From Bacteroides oleiciplenus YIT 12058 (lineage in GTDB: Bacteria > Bacteroidota > Bacteroidia > Bacteroidales > Bacteroidaceae): a DNA stretch of 64,000 nt. The stretch lies in contig NZ_JH992941.1 in the NCBI RefSeq assembly GCF_000315485.1, forward strand, positions 1,178,001 to 1,242,000, read 5' to 3'. The notes under the pieces were generated by a model. It was not told the DNA's origin. It made no database searches and saw only the letters and a list, made by a program, of their open reading frames with translations. Numbering within the stretch: position 1 is the stretch's first letter; each line of letters opens with the position of its first letter. This document shows, in pieces, positions 45,501 to 55,672 of the stretch. The translations under genes and the position numbers were made by a program.

Positions 45501-46662
45501 TCTTAATGGCTAATCCCCCGTCTACAATGCCGGCAAGGATATTCCCTTCTCTGTCTTCGAGAACGGTGCTGATGATATTGGGAGAGTCTTGTTTACGCCT
45601 TTGCAGTGCATAGGTGAAAGTGATGCGTTGCGGAGACATGATATTAATACCTCCGAAGTTGGCTCCTGCCCAAATATTGTCGTTCTCGTCCACAAATATC
45701 CGGTTGATGATATTGTCGTTCAGCGACTGGGGCTGAGTGCCCTTGTTGAAAGTTACAAATTGGTTGTTTCTTTGATAGATGTTTATCCCGTTTCGGGTGC
45801 CTATGATGATGTCACCGGATGAGTTCTTACCAATGTCTGTGATGAAATTGGAAGAGATGCTGTGAGGGTCGTTGGGATTATGCTGATAGAGCATGCAGAA
45901 CTGGTTCTGGGTGTTGTAACAGTATAAACCGCTCTGCGTACCCATCCACAGATAGTCTCCGTAAGAGGACAGGCAGTTGAAGGTCAGCTTTGAAATATCC
46001 AGGTTCATGGTCACGGGTATACTGTTGTAACCCTCCTTCTCGGAAGGGGCGAAATGCAACAGGCACTTATCGCCTCCTGCCCAGATGCTGCCCCCATGGT
46101 TCACAATGGCTTTGATATCCACATCTTTCTTCAAGATTTGTATATCTTTTATTTGTCTTTCTTCATTCAGGATAATGTAGGCGAGGCCGTCGCTTTTACC
46201 TATCCAGAGGTTATTGAAGTCATCGACAAGTATTGCCTGAACAGGAGAGTAGAGTACGTTATTGTTTTTGCCGGAATAGTCTTTGTAGAAGTTGAGGTTT
46301 TCGTGAAGGAGGTCGATGCTCATGATTCCGGATTCGGAGGCTATCCACAGATAGCTATTGGCGTCCTCGTCAATGTCGTTGATGAAGTTGCTTTCAATAA
46401 ACTGATAAGGTTGCCTCGGGGCGGTGGAGTAGTGTTTCAGCTCATAGCCGTCGTAACGGTCGAGCCCGTTGGAGGTTCCGAACCACATGAATGAGTTACG
46501 ATCTTTGTGTATAGCCTGGATGGAGTTGTCACACAGTCCATTCTGAATAGTCAGGTACAGGTAATTGTATTGGTTCGGATTGTTTTGGGCAACGACTAAA
46601 CCCTGTCCTTGCAGGATGCAGAGCAGGGTTGTGAGTAGCGCTATTATTTTCATGTATTTCAT
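42565..46662 (-). CDS. hybrid two-component system regulator (HTCS)
   Basis: A one-piece sensor-regulator of about 1365 residues that controls Bacteroides PULs. From the start at 46662 it has a signal peptide (IIALLTTLLCILQGQGLVVA), a large periplasmic two-bladed propeller region (Reg_prop repeats such as DKNGNLWISTLKGVYFF), a Y_Y_Y domain, one membrane helix (about 801-825), a HisKA domain with FTNLAHEFKTPLTLI (about residue 860), a HATPase (GIGLHIVKEITTLLGG), a receiver domain (LLVEDNPDMRHYI, phospho-Asp in VSDLMMP near 1166) and a C-terminal AraC HTH. The longer form from 46803 adds 47 residues that look non-native. It should respond to a sugar released by the PUL enzymes. Confidence 0.95.
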   Translation of the reverse strand: MKYMKIIALLTTLLCILQGQGLVVAQNNPNQYNYLYLTIQNGLCDNSIQAIHKDRNSFMWFGTSNGLDRYDGYELKHYSTAPRQPYQFIESNFINDIDEDANSYLWIASESGIMSIDLLHENLNFYKDYSGKNNNVLYSPVQAILVDDFNNLWIGKSDGLAYIILNEERQIKDIQILKKDVDIKAIVNHGGSIWAGGDKCLLHFAPSEKEGYNSIPVTMNLDISKLTFNCLSSYGDYLWMGTQSGLYCYNTQNQFCMLYQHNPNDPHSISSNFITDIGKNSSGDIIIGTRNGINIYQRNNQFVTFNKGTQPQSLNDNIINRIFVDENDNIWAGANFGGINIMSPQRITFTYALQRRKQDSPNIISTVLEDREGNILAGIVDGGLAIKKKGSQSFSFYKHNLENPHSLAHNNISDIIQDFNGDYWISTIGGGLDKLAKANLSNPIFEHYNSLNSALPSNDIYDIALDSVRNALWICTSSHINTLDFSTGVINRLKYYTQSREPVHNMSTIFIDSKSRLWIGGNGVYVIDLEDSRNNYECIYYQYKLDNPESKINEKITCIFETQKGEIYLGSLGNGIYLLEDGSNAGKYKFMNYAVRCGLSDTSISNILDDKNGNLWISTLKGVYFFDITTKRAFKFDEGDGLLVPQFYKRSGCKAANHNMLLGTIDGFVTFSPLVSLPRQKQRTVTLTSAVCDGKQLIPYLDSDNLPTSISTTKELHLYPPQNSFEITFSCLDYLEQEKVFYSYRILELKENRNVGLVKRNAKYTNLSPGKYTLEIQCTNHDNTWSSKLTTLSIIVHPPFYKTTWFYSLIAILIISILIYIIYSYNARQKHIQKLLKEKIEVMSRQMEAINKEKLSYFTNLAHEFKTPLTLIQGPASQLMNQVTDPGEKEDLQIINRNAQYLLSLVNQLIDLRKIDTKNLTLNSVRFNFSKFLDTTIMDFSNLMKERNIQFEKIYRLKSDHIYSDKENLHKILFNLLSNAIKHTPDKGKITVHANQFTDKSKRLIQFISVTNSGSTIAPDEVDKIFNRFYRIPDQNKYTSYGQSSTGIGLHIVKEITTLLGGTIKVKSSEDAGVSFRLYFPITLANESESEAHPEEYSKPVPVEDKIEPFIPIDRSKPTLLLVEDNPDMRHYIKNMLKEKYNIAEANNGEQGYKAAQNIMPDFIVSDLMMPVCDGADFCKRIREDKLLCHIPFLLLTANSSENARIESYENGVDGYITKPFEESVLLANIDSILKNRDLRQKKFVEQDLDPILLEVGQPDQQFMNDVMDILEKNYANPDFGVKELTDKLNISYTVIYKKFISLTGLPPVRFLQLYRLQIAKKILENSTNNVIVSEIAYRVGFNDPKYFTRCFVKQYKKTPSSFFK

Positions 46663-46691
46663 ATCCGGTCTGGAGGCTTGCTCAAAGGGGA

Positions 46692-48023
46692 TTATTGGAA
46701 AGTAATCCAGTCGGTCTCGACCTTGCCGTTTCCTTTTAGTGATACATATAAATCGTGGATACCGCTCTGACCGGAACGGACAGGGGATTCGATTTCCGTC
46801 CATTTATCACTCTTGGGAACTTTGATTTCCGAGATAACCGGACCGTCTGTTCCGTTTATACGTATTTGTAGTATCCCTCCATCTTCCGAGGAAACTCTTG
46901 CTTTTACTTTCCGGGGAGCGCTGTTGCCGAAATCTACCCGGTTGTACTGTATCCATGCACCGTTTTTGCTTAATATGGTTTTCCAACCTTCAAACTTGTT
47001 TGTCAGGTTCAGGTAGTCAATGGCTGCTCCCCGGTTGCTTAATCGGCTGTACCGGTCGAGTTGAATCTCTTTCCGGGCATCTGTTATGCCGACTCCACGT
47101 AGGGTGGGGGTTACCTTCTGGATAGTACCGTCAGGATTGAAGAACAAGGAATCAATACGTGTCGATCTGTTTTTATCAAATTCGGGAGAGTAGTCATTGT
47201 GGTGGTAGAACAGATACCACTGGTCTTTGTATTTCACTAATGAATGGTGGTTTGTCCAGCAGCCGGTCGGTGACTCGTCCATGATGATGCCTTTGAATTC
47301 AAAAGGCCCCATAGGGCTGTCTCCCATAGCATAGGCCAATGTTTCTGTTTTTTCTTTTACCCAGGGGAATGTGAAGTAATATTTCCCGTTGCGCTCAAAA
47401 GCAAAAGGACCTTCTTTAAAACCTTCGGGCAATCCTTCTATTTTGATGGGCTCGGAGTCCAGCTCAAGCATGTTTTCTTTCAGCTTTGCTACCGACATTC
47501 CACGGCCCGACCAGTAGATGTAGGCCTGCCCGTCTTTATCAATGAGCACACAAGGGTCGATGCCGTTTACTCCTTCAATAGGATTGGCTTGCGGGGTGAA
47601 AGGACCGTAAGGCTTGTCGGCTATGGCAACTCCGATACTGAAACCACGCTTACCCTCGCCTTTAGGGGTGGAGGGGAAGTAAAAGTAATATTTCCCATTC
47701 TTGTACACACACTCGGGAGCCCACATGGAATAGGAATCGGGAGCTACCCAAGGTACGTTCTCCTGGCTTAGAATCACTCCATGGTCTGTCCAGTCCACCA
47801 AGTTTTCTGACGAGAATACATGATAGTCTGCCATGCAGAACCATTCTTTCAACCGGTCAATGGGGCTTGGAATGTCATGTGAAGGATAGACAAACATCTT
47901 GCCCTCAAATACTTTTGCAGTAGGGTCAGCGGTGAACTGATCCTTTATAATTGGATTTTGAGCTTGTAGCGTACCTATTATCACCAGAAATGCGGATAAT
48001 AAAAACAGTCTTTTGTTTTTCAT
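46692..48023 (-). CDS. GH43 family glycosidase with C-terminal CBM6
   Basis: A 443-residue exported enzyme (signal to AQ, residue 22). The five-bladed propeller of GH43 is clear, with the three catalytic acids Asp33 (TADPT), Asp156 (GIDPCVL) and Glu204 (FKEGPFAF). From about residue 330 a CBM6-like beta domain follows (NLTNKFEGWKTILSKNGAWI to DLYVSLKGNGKVETDWITFQ). GH43 enzymes cut alpha-L-arabinofuranosyl or beta-xylosyl bonds. The CBM6 suggests binding to a xylan- or arabinan-type chain. The gene is 29 bp before the HTCS start in the same direction. Confidence 0.9.
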   Translation of the reverse strand: MKNKRLFLLSAFLVIIGTLQAQNPIIKDQFTADPTAKVFEGKMFVYPSHDIPSPIDRLKEWFCMADYHVFSSENLVDWTDHGVILSQENVPWVAPDSYSMWAPECVYKNGKYYFYFPSTPKGEGKRGFSIGVAIADKPYGPFTPQANPIEGVNGIDPCVLIDKDGQAYIYWSGRGMSVAKLKENMLELDSEPIKIEGLPEGFKEGPFAFERNGKYYFTFPWVKEKTETLAYAMGDSPMGPFEFKGIIMDESPTGCWTNHHSLVKYKDQWYLFYHHNDYSPEFDKNRSTRIDSLFFNPDGTIQKVTPTLRGVGITDARKEIQLDRYSRLSNRGAAIDYLNLTNKFEGWKTILSKNGAWIQYNRVDFGNSAPRKVKARVSSEDGGILQIRINGTDGPVISEIKVPKSDKWTEIESPVRSGQSGIHDLYVSLKGNGKVETDWITFQ

Positions 48024-48122
48024 AAGTTGTTTTTTTTAGAGTGTACCGGTTCTCTATTTCTCCATCCGGACACAAAGATAAATAAAAATAGGATGAAGCC
48101 ATGGAATGAGCTGACTTCCTTT

Positions 48123-50711
48123 TTATAGTAAAGTTACTTTGACGGATTGCAAATCCTTGGCTGCGGAACTGGTTCCGTAGAATAATTCGTACTCACCCGG
48201 TGCCACTCGCATTGTATTGGTTGAAGGATCAAAACATTCGAATGATTCGGCTGGCAGTTGTATCTCTATGTCCTGAGTAGCCCCTGCTGCAAGTTCTGCG
48301 CGGGCATAGGCTTTCAATGACTTTAACGGGCCACCGGTATCATCTGTTTTGCGGATGTATACTTGTATGACTTCCGTTCCGGAGCGCTTGCCTGTGTTAG
48401 AGATCGGCACGGTCAAGGTCAGCGCCTCCTCTGTACGGAGTTGGGTTTTGCTGCACTGGGCTGTGCCTACGGTGAAATCAGTATAGCTTAATCCGAATCC
48501 AAACGGGAACAGAGGGTCGGACATATATCGGTAGGTGCGTCCTTTCATGGAATAATCCTCATAGTCGGGCAGTTGTTTCGTACTTTTATAGAAAGTGACG
48601 GGCAATTTACCGGAGGGGTTATAGTCACCAAACAATACATCGGCTACTGCCTGTCCGCCTAATTCTCCTCCATACCATGCCTGAAGGATGGCGTCACAAC
48701 TTTCTGTTTCGGGTAGCAATGCCATGGACGATCCGGAACAATTGACAAATACAACTTGCTTGCTGGCTTCCTTTAAGGCTTTCAGGAAGTTACGCTGTAC
48801 TGCCGGCAGTTCTATATCCGTGCGGTCGCCGTTCTTGAAACCGGGAAGATTCAGAGGCATTTCTTCTCCTTCCAGTTGTGGTGAGATGCCGCCTACGAAG
48901 ACTACCATATCTACGTTCTTAAGCTTGGAAATGCTTTCGTCGTAATTAATCGGCAATTCTTTACCGAGGTTGAACTTCAGGTTTGCGGCCCAGTTTTCCA
49001 CTTGTGCATAGAGTATTTCTATTTTATATTCTTTTCCCTTTTCCACTTGCAACATGGTGCGGGTATCGGTGGTTCTCCAGGTGCGCCGTTTGGCCATTGC
49101 CTGGCCGTTTACTAATAACTCAAAGTAGCTGCAACCTTCGAGATTGAGGAGGACTTCGCCTGACTCTTTGGGGGTAAATACTGTTTCGTATTTGGCCGAG
49201 AACTTCTCGAGGTTCACTCCCGGGCCGAAAGTATGCAATCCGTATGTGGTTACATTGATGGGTTGGGTGGTTCGGAGAGAAGAAACCGGTTCTCCCTGGC
49301 GTTCCGGATTGTTCCAGAATGTAGCTTTGATGCCTGGTTTCCCATCTATGCTGCATTGGTCGAGATAGGATTCCAGTGTTTTATCATTCACCAGGTCGCA
49401 GCCTTTCATATAAATAATCTGATTCTTCTTCAACTTGGTTTTGAAGCCGTCCAGAATGGTAATAGTCTGATTGGGCGTTCCGTTATAGTTGCCCCACAAC
49501 ATGGGTTTGTCGTCGGCATTGGGACCGATAACTGCAATTTTGCGGATGGATTTGCTTAACGGCAATACATTGTTCTTGTTCTGCAAAAGCGTCATTGTCT
49601 GGCGTGACATATTCAGTGACAAGTCTTTGTGAGCTTTACTGTTGACTACGGACATTGGTATCTGACTCCATTTTACCAATGAGGGGTCGTCCATTTCTCC
49701 GAGTTCAAAGCGTCCTTCCAGCAAACGGAGCACATGCTTGTCTATTTCCTCTTCCGTAATCAATCCTCTGGACACTGCTTCCGGCAGTTTCTGGTAAGCA
49801 TATCCATATCCACACTCCACGTCCGTGCCGGCCATTGTTCCTTTAACGGCGGCATGTACGGCATCGGAGGAGCTTTTGTGGGAAGTCCAGAAGTCGGCAA
49901 TGGCTCCGCAATCGGAAACTACGAGGTATTTAAATCCCCATTCGTCACGGAGGATTTGTTGGAGCAGACGGGTACTTCCACAGCAAGGATCATCGTCCAG
50001 GCGTTGGTAGGCACACATCACCTCGCGTACATCGGCTTTCTGCACCAATGCCTTGAATGCAGGCAGATAGGTTTCCCATAAATCGCGGGGGCTGATATTG
50101 TTCAGGTTGGCTGAATGGCGGCTCCATTCGGGACCGCTATGCACGGCATAGTGTTTGGCACATGCAAGAAGCTTGCGATACTTTTCATCTTCAGGCCCTT
50201 GCAGTCCTTTTACTACTGCAATACCCATTTGGGAAGTCAGATACGGATCTTCCCCATAGGTTTCCTGGCCACGTCCCCAGCGGGGATCACGGAAGATGTT
50301 TACATTGGGAGTCCAAACGGAAAGGCTGTGGAAACGGGTGTCTTCCAGTCCATTGCGTACACGCTCGTTGTGCTTGGCACGCATTTCATCGGAGGTTGCA
50401 TTGAAAATCTCGAATACCAGCTTCTCGTTGAATGAAGCGGCCATCCCGACGGGCTCGGGGAAAACGGTTACATTTCCCTGATTGGCTACTCCGTGAAGGG
50501 CTTCACTCCACCAATTGAATTTCTTTATTCCCAAACGTGGGATAGCTTCCGAGTCATCGCACATTAAGAGTGCCTTCTCTTCCAAAGTCAGGCGCGATAC
50601 CAAATCTTTAGCTCTTTCTGCCGGACTTAATTCGGGATTTTGGTACGGCAATGTTTGTCCCCACCCCGATAAGGAGAACAACAAACCGCATGCTACTATT
50701 ATCTTTCTCAT
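48123..50711 (-). CDS. GH3 family glycosidase with PA14 insertion
   Basis: An 862-residue exported enzyme (signal to about residue 19). The N-terminal GH3 barrel contains the nucleophile Asp267 in YLVVSDCGAIADF and the KHYAVHSGPE segment. The second domain begins near LSLNMSRQTMTLLQNKNNVL, interrupted by a PA14-like domain (about residues 455-600, with GIKATFWNNPERQGEPVSS). A fibronectin-III-like end (ALTLTVPISNTGKRSGTEVI) follows. The domain order is seen in beta-glucosidases and beta-xylosidases; the PUL context favours xylosidase, but this is not fixed by sequence. Confidence 0.9.
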   Translation of the reverse strand: MRKIIVACGLLFSLSGWGQTLPYQNPELSPAERAKDLVSRLTLEEKALLMCDDSEAIPRLGIKKFNWWSEALHGVANQGNVTVFPEPVGMAASFNEKLVFEIFNATSDEMRAKHNERVRNGLEDTRFHSLSVWTPNVNIFRDPRWGRGQETYGEDPYLTSQMGIAVVKGLQGPEDEKYRKLLACAKHYAVHSGPEWSRHSANLNNISPRDLWETYLPAFKALVQKADVREVMCAYQRLDDDPCCGSTRLLQQILRDEWGFKYLVVSDCGAIADFWTSHKSSSDAVHAAVKGTMAGTDVECGYGYAYQKLPEAVSRGLITEEEIDKHVLRLLEGRFELGEMDDPSLVKWSQIPMSVVNSKAHKDLSLNMSRQTMTLLQNKNNVLPLSKSIRKIAVIGPNADDKPMLWGNYNGTPNQTITILDGFKTKLKKNQIIYMKGCDLVNDKTLESYLDQCSIDGKPGIKATFWNNPERQGEPVSSLRTTQPINVTTYGLHTFGPGVNLEKFSAKYETVFTPKESGEVLLNLEGCSYFELLVNGQAMAKRRTWRTTDTRTMLQVEKGKEYKIEILYAQVENWAANLKFNLGKELPINYDESISKLKNVDMVVFVGGISPQLEGEEMPLNLPGFKNGDRTDIELPAVQRNFLKALKEASKQVVFVNCSGSSMALLPETESCDAILQAWYGGELGGQAVADVLFGDYNPSGKLPVTFYKSTKQLPDYEDYSMKGRTYRYMSDPLFPFGFGLSYTDFTVGTAQCSKTQLRTEEALTLTVPISNTGKRSGTEVIQVYIRKTDDTGGPLKSLKAYARAELAAGATQDIEIQLPAESFECFDPSTNTMRVAPGEYELFYGTSSAAKDLQSVKVTLL

Positions 50712-50762
50712 GATACTATATGTTTTTCATTGTATACAAGTTACTTCATTGCTGCTTGACCG

Positions 50763-51815
50763 CTAAGGATGATATTTACCCAGTATTTTAATCTGATCTC
50801 CCGAAATGTCAACCTCCAGTAGAGTAGGTCTTCGTGGGCCGGGGAGGTCGGAGTCGAGACTTTGGTGGTGCAGGCACATCAGTAACTTTCCTCCGAATGT
50901 GCGGAACAGCATACCATGTCCTGAATTGTTGGGAACTAAAGGAATATTGTATTGGGCCCAAGGGCCTGCCAGCTTGCTCGACTCGGAGTAGGCCACTCCC
51001 TGGGCACAGCGATTGTCGCTCCAACTGGACCAGAGCATTCCTAAACGACCTGTATCCGTCCTGAACAAGAATGGTCCGTCTGCCACATATCCTCCTAATG
51101 CCATGCCGAAAGTGAGTTCACCTATCGATCTCATATCTCTTGGCCATGTGGCTTCGGATGCTCTGAAAAGAGTGGTGGAGACTCCCACAGATTCTGATAA
51201 GTCAGGGGCAAGCCTGATATAATTAATCATTCCATTGATGGTTTGCATCCATTCGTGGCAGAAGACCATATAAGGCACCCCGTCTTCTTCCCAAAAACTG
51301 CCGTCGAGTGTAGACCAGTTCTCCGGCAAATAGTTCTTGTCGCTGATGGGATGATAAGGGCCTGCTGCCTTGTCGGATACGAGGATATGGGTGGCACGGC
51401 GTTGTACGTTATACCTGTTGGGCACGGTGTCCACGATTATCTGGGGATTGGTAAAGGTGACGAAACAATAATATTTGCCTTTGTACTTATGGAGTTCCGG
51501 TGCCCATATTCTCGGGGCGGTTCCTATCCAGGAAGTTGTGTCCACGGTGATGTATTGATAGGGTCCTGTCCACATCTTCATATCCGCACTCTTCCATAAA
51601 CTGCCACCGCTTCCAACCAGATAGTACATTTGTGTTGCTTCATCTGCAAGAATGAACGGGTCGCTTATTTGCAAAGAGTCGAAATAGGTAGTGTCTGTTT
51701 TGCTCCCTTCTACGCCACCGATAAACGTGTATTGCAACTCTGTGTTCTTTGTCTGAGTGCAGGCAATCAGACAAAGAATAAACAAAGTTAGTATGACATG
51801 AAACCATTTCTTCAT
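50763..51815 (-). CDS. GH43 family lipoprotein glycosidase
   Basis: A 350-residue lipoprotein (signal ending FILCLIAC, Cys19) made of a single GH43 propeller. Catalytic residues are Asp52 (ISDPFIL) and Asp171 (TLDGSFW). In place of the usual EGP motif of the acid residue it has YVADGPFLFRT, so the third catalytic acid is Asp or lies elsewhere; related GH43 lipoproteins can show this. It should be an arabinofuranosidase or xylosidase at the cell surface or in the periplasm. It lies in the PUL between the small lipoprotein and the GH3 gene. Confidence 0.9.
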   Translation of the reverse strand: MKKWFHVILTLFILCLIACTQTKNTELQYTFIGGVEGSKTDTTYFDSLQISDPFILADEATQMYYLVGSGGSLWKSADMKMWTGPYQYITVDTTSWIGTAPRIWAPELHKYKGKYYCFVTFTNPQIIVDTVPNRYNVQRRATHILVSDKAAGPYHPISDKNYLPENWSTLDGSFWEEDGVPYMVFCHEWMQTINGMINYIRLAPDLSESVGVSTTLFRASEATWPRDMRSIGELTFGMALGGYVADGPFLFRTDTGRLGMLWSSWSDNRCAQGVAYSESSKLAGPWAQYNIPLVPNNSGHGMLFRTFGGKLLMCLHHQSLDSDLPGPRRPTLLEVDISGDQIKILGKYHP

Positions 51816-51864
51816 AGTTGTAGCTCTTTTTATGCTTTTAAAAAATACTTCTCAAATACTGGTA

Positions 51865-52182
51865 TTAACTGCAAATGTAGCATGTAATACCTTCGGGGAG
51901 GGATACTAAATTGTTTTTTAGGAGGATTTTTCTTGCTGGCAGGGTATTTCTGTAACTTGCTGCCAAATCTATTACGTACTCATTTTCGCTCCATAGGAAA
52001 GGATAATCCTCCCTGTTCTCGGGGAAGTCCGGTTTCAATATCCTGACGCCCGGCACTGCACCTCCGAGAATAAAACTGAAGTCGGAGCGGGAGAAGGATG
52101 TACCTTTCCCGCATCCGGTGAATACTTGGCATCCCACTACTCCTATACAAAAAATGATTATTTTTAGTTTCATACTATTCAT
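51865..52182 (-). CDS. small lipoprotein in the PUL, perhaps a truncated enzyme
   Basis: About 105 residues starting MNSMKLKIIIF, with a lipoprotein signal (CQVFTGCGKG). The remainder (FILGGAVPGVRILKPDFPEN, WSENEYVIDLAASYRNTLPA) is not recognised with certainty. It reads like the N-terminal piece of a longer glycan-active protein and ends abruptly at ITCYICS. In-frame continuation downstream was not found. It is transcribed with the PUL, 65 bp upstream of the GH43 lipoprotein gene start. It may be a real small surface protein or a decayed gene. Confidence 0.5.
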   Translation of the reverse strand: MNSMKLKIIIFCIGVVGCQVFTGCGKGTSFSRSDFSFILGGAVPGVRILKPDFPENREDYPFLWSENEYVIDLAASYRNTLPARKILLKNNLVSLPEGITCYICS

Positions 52183-52279
52183 TTTCTTAGTCGGTTCACT
52201 TAATTTTTGATTCATATGGCTGTTTCAGCCGATTTGTTATCTGAGTGGGATTACCCGGTATAGCATTGTCACATTGTTT

Positions 52280-53737
52280 CTAATGATTGCGGAAGTTCCA
52301 CTTGGAATTATCGCTGTTCATATCGAACTTGCCGAGTGAAGGAGTGCTGTCGCCTACGGATACCAAAACCAGCTCCTTGTCGGTTCCCGGCACTTCTTTG
52401 GGCATGATCCGGTAGGTGCCGTCCGTCAACTGATCGATTCTCCATAACTGTTCGGGTGCTCCCGTAAACTCAGGAACTGCCACCACCTCCGCATCTGCCG
52501 TGGTAGCCAATGCACGGTTGGTTCCTTCAATCACAATCTTGTAATAAGGACCGCCCAGGTATCCGCCGGCTTCGGGCACAGCGGTAATGGTCCACTTCTG
52601 ATGGGGACGGAACATGTAATCGCCAATCCTTACGTTGATATTTCCTTGCGGCCAGGTCCCGATCACATCTTCCAGTGTTTGTGACTTCAAAGGTACGATG
52701 GGGGTGTCATCTTTTTCCCAGAAACGATGTCTGGTATACTCCATGCGCACGAAGTCGACGGCAAGTTCGAGGGCATAACCTCTGCGTTCGGACTCAATCT
52801 CGTAAGTTCCTTCTTTGAAGACTTCACCGGCAACGGGCCATTCATTCTTCCATAAGAGTGGGCGTATGCCCAATACACTACGACCACCCCAGTCGAAATC
52901 GGCTTCAAAGTGGCATGACATCTTCTCTACACCATCGGCCACTTTGAAAAGCCCGAAGTGTCCGGGACCGGTTTGGCGGTTCCCTGCGGCAATCACCATC
53001 TTACCGCCACCTTCCAGCATCTTTCGTCCCATATTGTCAACATATGGTCCCGTTACTTTGCGCGAACGGCCGACTACGATGTTGTAGGTAGAGTTCGGAC
53101 CATCGCAACAAGTGCCGTGTGTTCCCAGAAGATAATACCATCCGTCACGGTATATCAAATCCGTCGCTTCACAATCAATGGCGATGTCGATTGCTTCGTT
53201 GCCTTCCACCCGTTTACCGGTTGCGGGGTCGAGCTCTACAAGTCTGATAAATCCGAAATAGGTGCCGTAAGACAACCACAGGCGCCCGTCCGTAGGGTCG
53301 AGCAAGAGGCCGGCATCAATGGCATCGCAATCTTCATCGTTCACTGAAGATGCCACTTCTATGGGTTCCGTATATGCGAAGTCGGGGGAATTGGGGTCTA
53401 AGGTTTTGTTCCATATGGTCAATACCTTACCACTGTGTCCTCCTCCGAGTCCTCCTCCGGTGGCACTGTAAGCAATCAGATAGCGGTCGCCTATCTTCAC
53501 TGCATCTGGAGCTGCACCTCCTCCGGGCCTTACTCCGCCACCGTTCCACGTCCAGCCGTCTTCGGATATCAATCCACCTCCACCTGTGCCGAACGTGTAG
53601 TATTTACCATCGCACTCCATGATGGTTGATGGGTCGTGGATGTATGGAGCGCCTATTTGTGCAATTGCTTTTTCAGATGTCAATACAGACATCAGGGCTG
53701 CCACGCCCATAAGTATAGCTTTTGTTTTCATGGTCAT
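52280..53737 (-). CDS. GH43 arabinanase-like enzyme with C-terminal beta-trefoil-like domain
   Basis: A 485-residue exported enzyme. The GH43 propeller has Asp35 (YIHDPSTIM), a second acid in AIDAGLLLDPTDGRLWLSYG and the Glu in DCEATDLIYRDGWYYLLG, the pattern seen in endo-alpha-1,5-arabinanases. From about residue 370 there is a ricin-type/CBM13-like region (QTLEDVIGTWPQGNINVRIG onward, RIMPKEVPGTDKELVLVS). The start overlaps the stop of the upstream gene by 4 bp (ATGA); an ATG at 53731 gives the same signal peptide. It should attack arabinan-type or arabinose side chains. Confidence 0.88.
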   Translation of the reverse strand: MTMKTKAILMGVAALMSVLTSEKAIAQIGAPYIHDPSTIMECDGKYYTFGTGGGGLISEDGWTWNGGGVRPGGGAAPDAVKIGDRYLIAYSATGGGLGGGHSGKVLTIWNKTLDPNSPDFAYTEPIEVASSVNDEDCDAIDAGLLLDPTDGRLWLSYGTYFGFIRLVELDPATGKRVEGNEAIDIAIDCEATDLIYRDGWYYLLGTHGTCCDGPNSTYNIVVGRSRKVTGPYVDNMGRKMLEGGGKMVIAAGNRQTGPGHFGLFKVADGVEKMSCHFEADFDWGGRSVLGIRPLLWKNEWPVAGEVFKEGTYEIESERRGYALELAVDFVRMEYTRHRFWEKDDTPIVPLKSQTLEDVIGTWPQGNINVRIGDYMFRPHQKWTITAVPEAGGYLGGPYYKIVIEGTNRALATTADAEVVAVPEFTGAPEQLWRIDQLTDGTYRIMPKEVPGTDKELVLVSVGDSTPSLGKFDMNSDNSKWNFRNH

Positions 53738-54432
53738 TTATAGCTGATAGTAATGTTTTTAACAGGTGTTCCATTCTCATCGAGGAAACGAACACAGAAA
53801 TCACTCATTCCGGGACCGTTGATGAGGGCTCCACGGACGATGTTCTTACCTTTCTTCAAGGTCAGCCGGCGCGACAGGCAGTCGTCCTTGACCATGCGGC
53901 GGTCGCCCGAAAGAATTACGGCTTCTTCGCCGTTCAGCCACCACATGGATGCGGAGTTGGAGCCTACCGACATCCGGACGTTCTCCATGTCTTCGGGACA
54001 TTCGATGACCGTGACAGCCCAGAACAGTACACCGTATACTTGTTTCTTCAGGCCAGAGGCAAAGCGAAACAGCTTCACATTGAAGAGTTTGCTTTCGAGT
54101 GCGTGCCAGGTTAGTTTTTGTTTGCCTACCCTCACTTTATCACCGTCTTTGGGCAAGACGGTGAATTGTCCGGGGAAATATTCGGTGGCAAATGCTTCAC
54201 GAATGTAACTGTCGGTAAAAACCGTGTTGGAGCGATTGGGCTTGTCAATGGGTTCCAACAGTAGCCAGCGTTGAATGAAGCCCTCACTGTCCGGCGACAT
54301 GACGCCTGTGGTTGCCGGAGAAAAATAGACTGACAACTGGGGGGACTCTTCATTCTTCTGCGCATAGCCCGGTAGAGTCATCATAACCGCGAGGCAAGTT
54401 GCCAGCAATGATTTTCGATGAAAGATGTTCAT
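53734..54432 (-). CDS. secreted beta-sandwich protein of the PUL
   Basis: A 232-residue protein with a signal peptide (LLATCLAVMMTLPGYAQ) and a mature beta-rich domain with AVTVIECPEDMENVRMSVGS, SASMWWLNGEEAVILSGDRR and a C-terminal NIVRGALINGPGMSDFCVRF. This resembles the accessory glycan-binding modules seen next to esterases, not a catalytic fold. It probably helps hold the substrate, or acts with the esterase encoded just upstream. It overlaps the GH43 gene start by 4 bp. The family name is not certain. Confidence 0.6.
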   Translation of the reverse strand: MNIFHRKSLLATCLAVMMTLPGYAQKNEESPQLSVYFSPATTGVMSPDSEGFIQRWLLLEPIDKPNRSNTVFTDSYIREAFATEYFPGQFTVLPKDGDKVRVGKQKLTWHALESKLFNVKLFRFASGLKKQVYGVLFWAVTVIECPEDMENVRMSVGSNSASMWWLNGEEAVILSGDRRMVKDDCLSRRLTLKKGKNIVRGALINGPGMSDFCVRFLDENGTPVKNITISYK

Positions 54433-54460
54433 TGTTATAGTCTGTTTGATTGGTTATACA

Positions 54461-55621
<1,161 letters not shown>

Positions 55622-55672
55622 TCAAATATTTAGAGAGTTTGTTTTGGGTTATAATTTAATAAATGAGAGTTT

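Noticed and set aside
50763..51815. Loss of the catalytic acid in this GH43 (ADGP in place of EGP) as evidence of an inactive enzyme
   Set aside because: I believe related GH43 lipoproteins often carry DGPF at this place, so the change alone does not show loss of activity.
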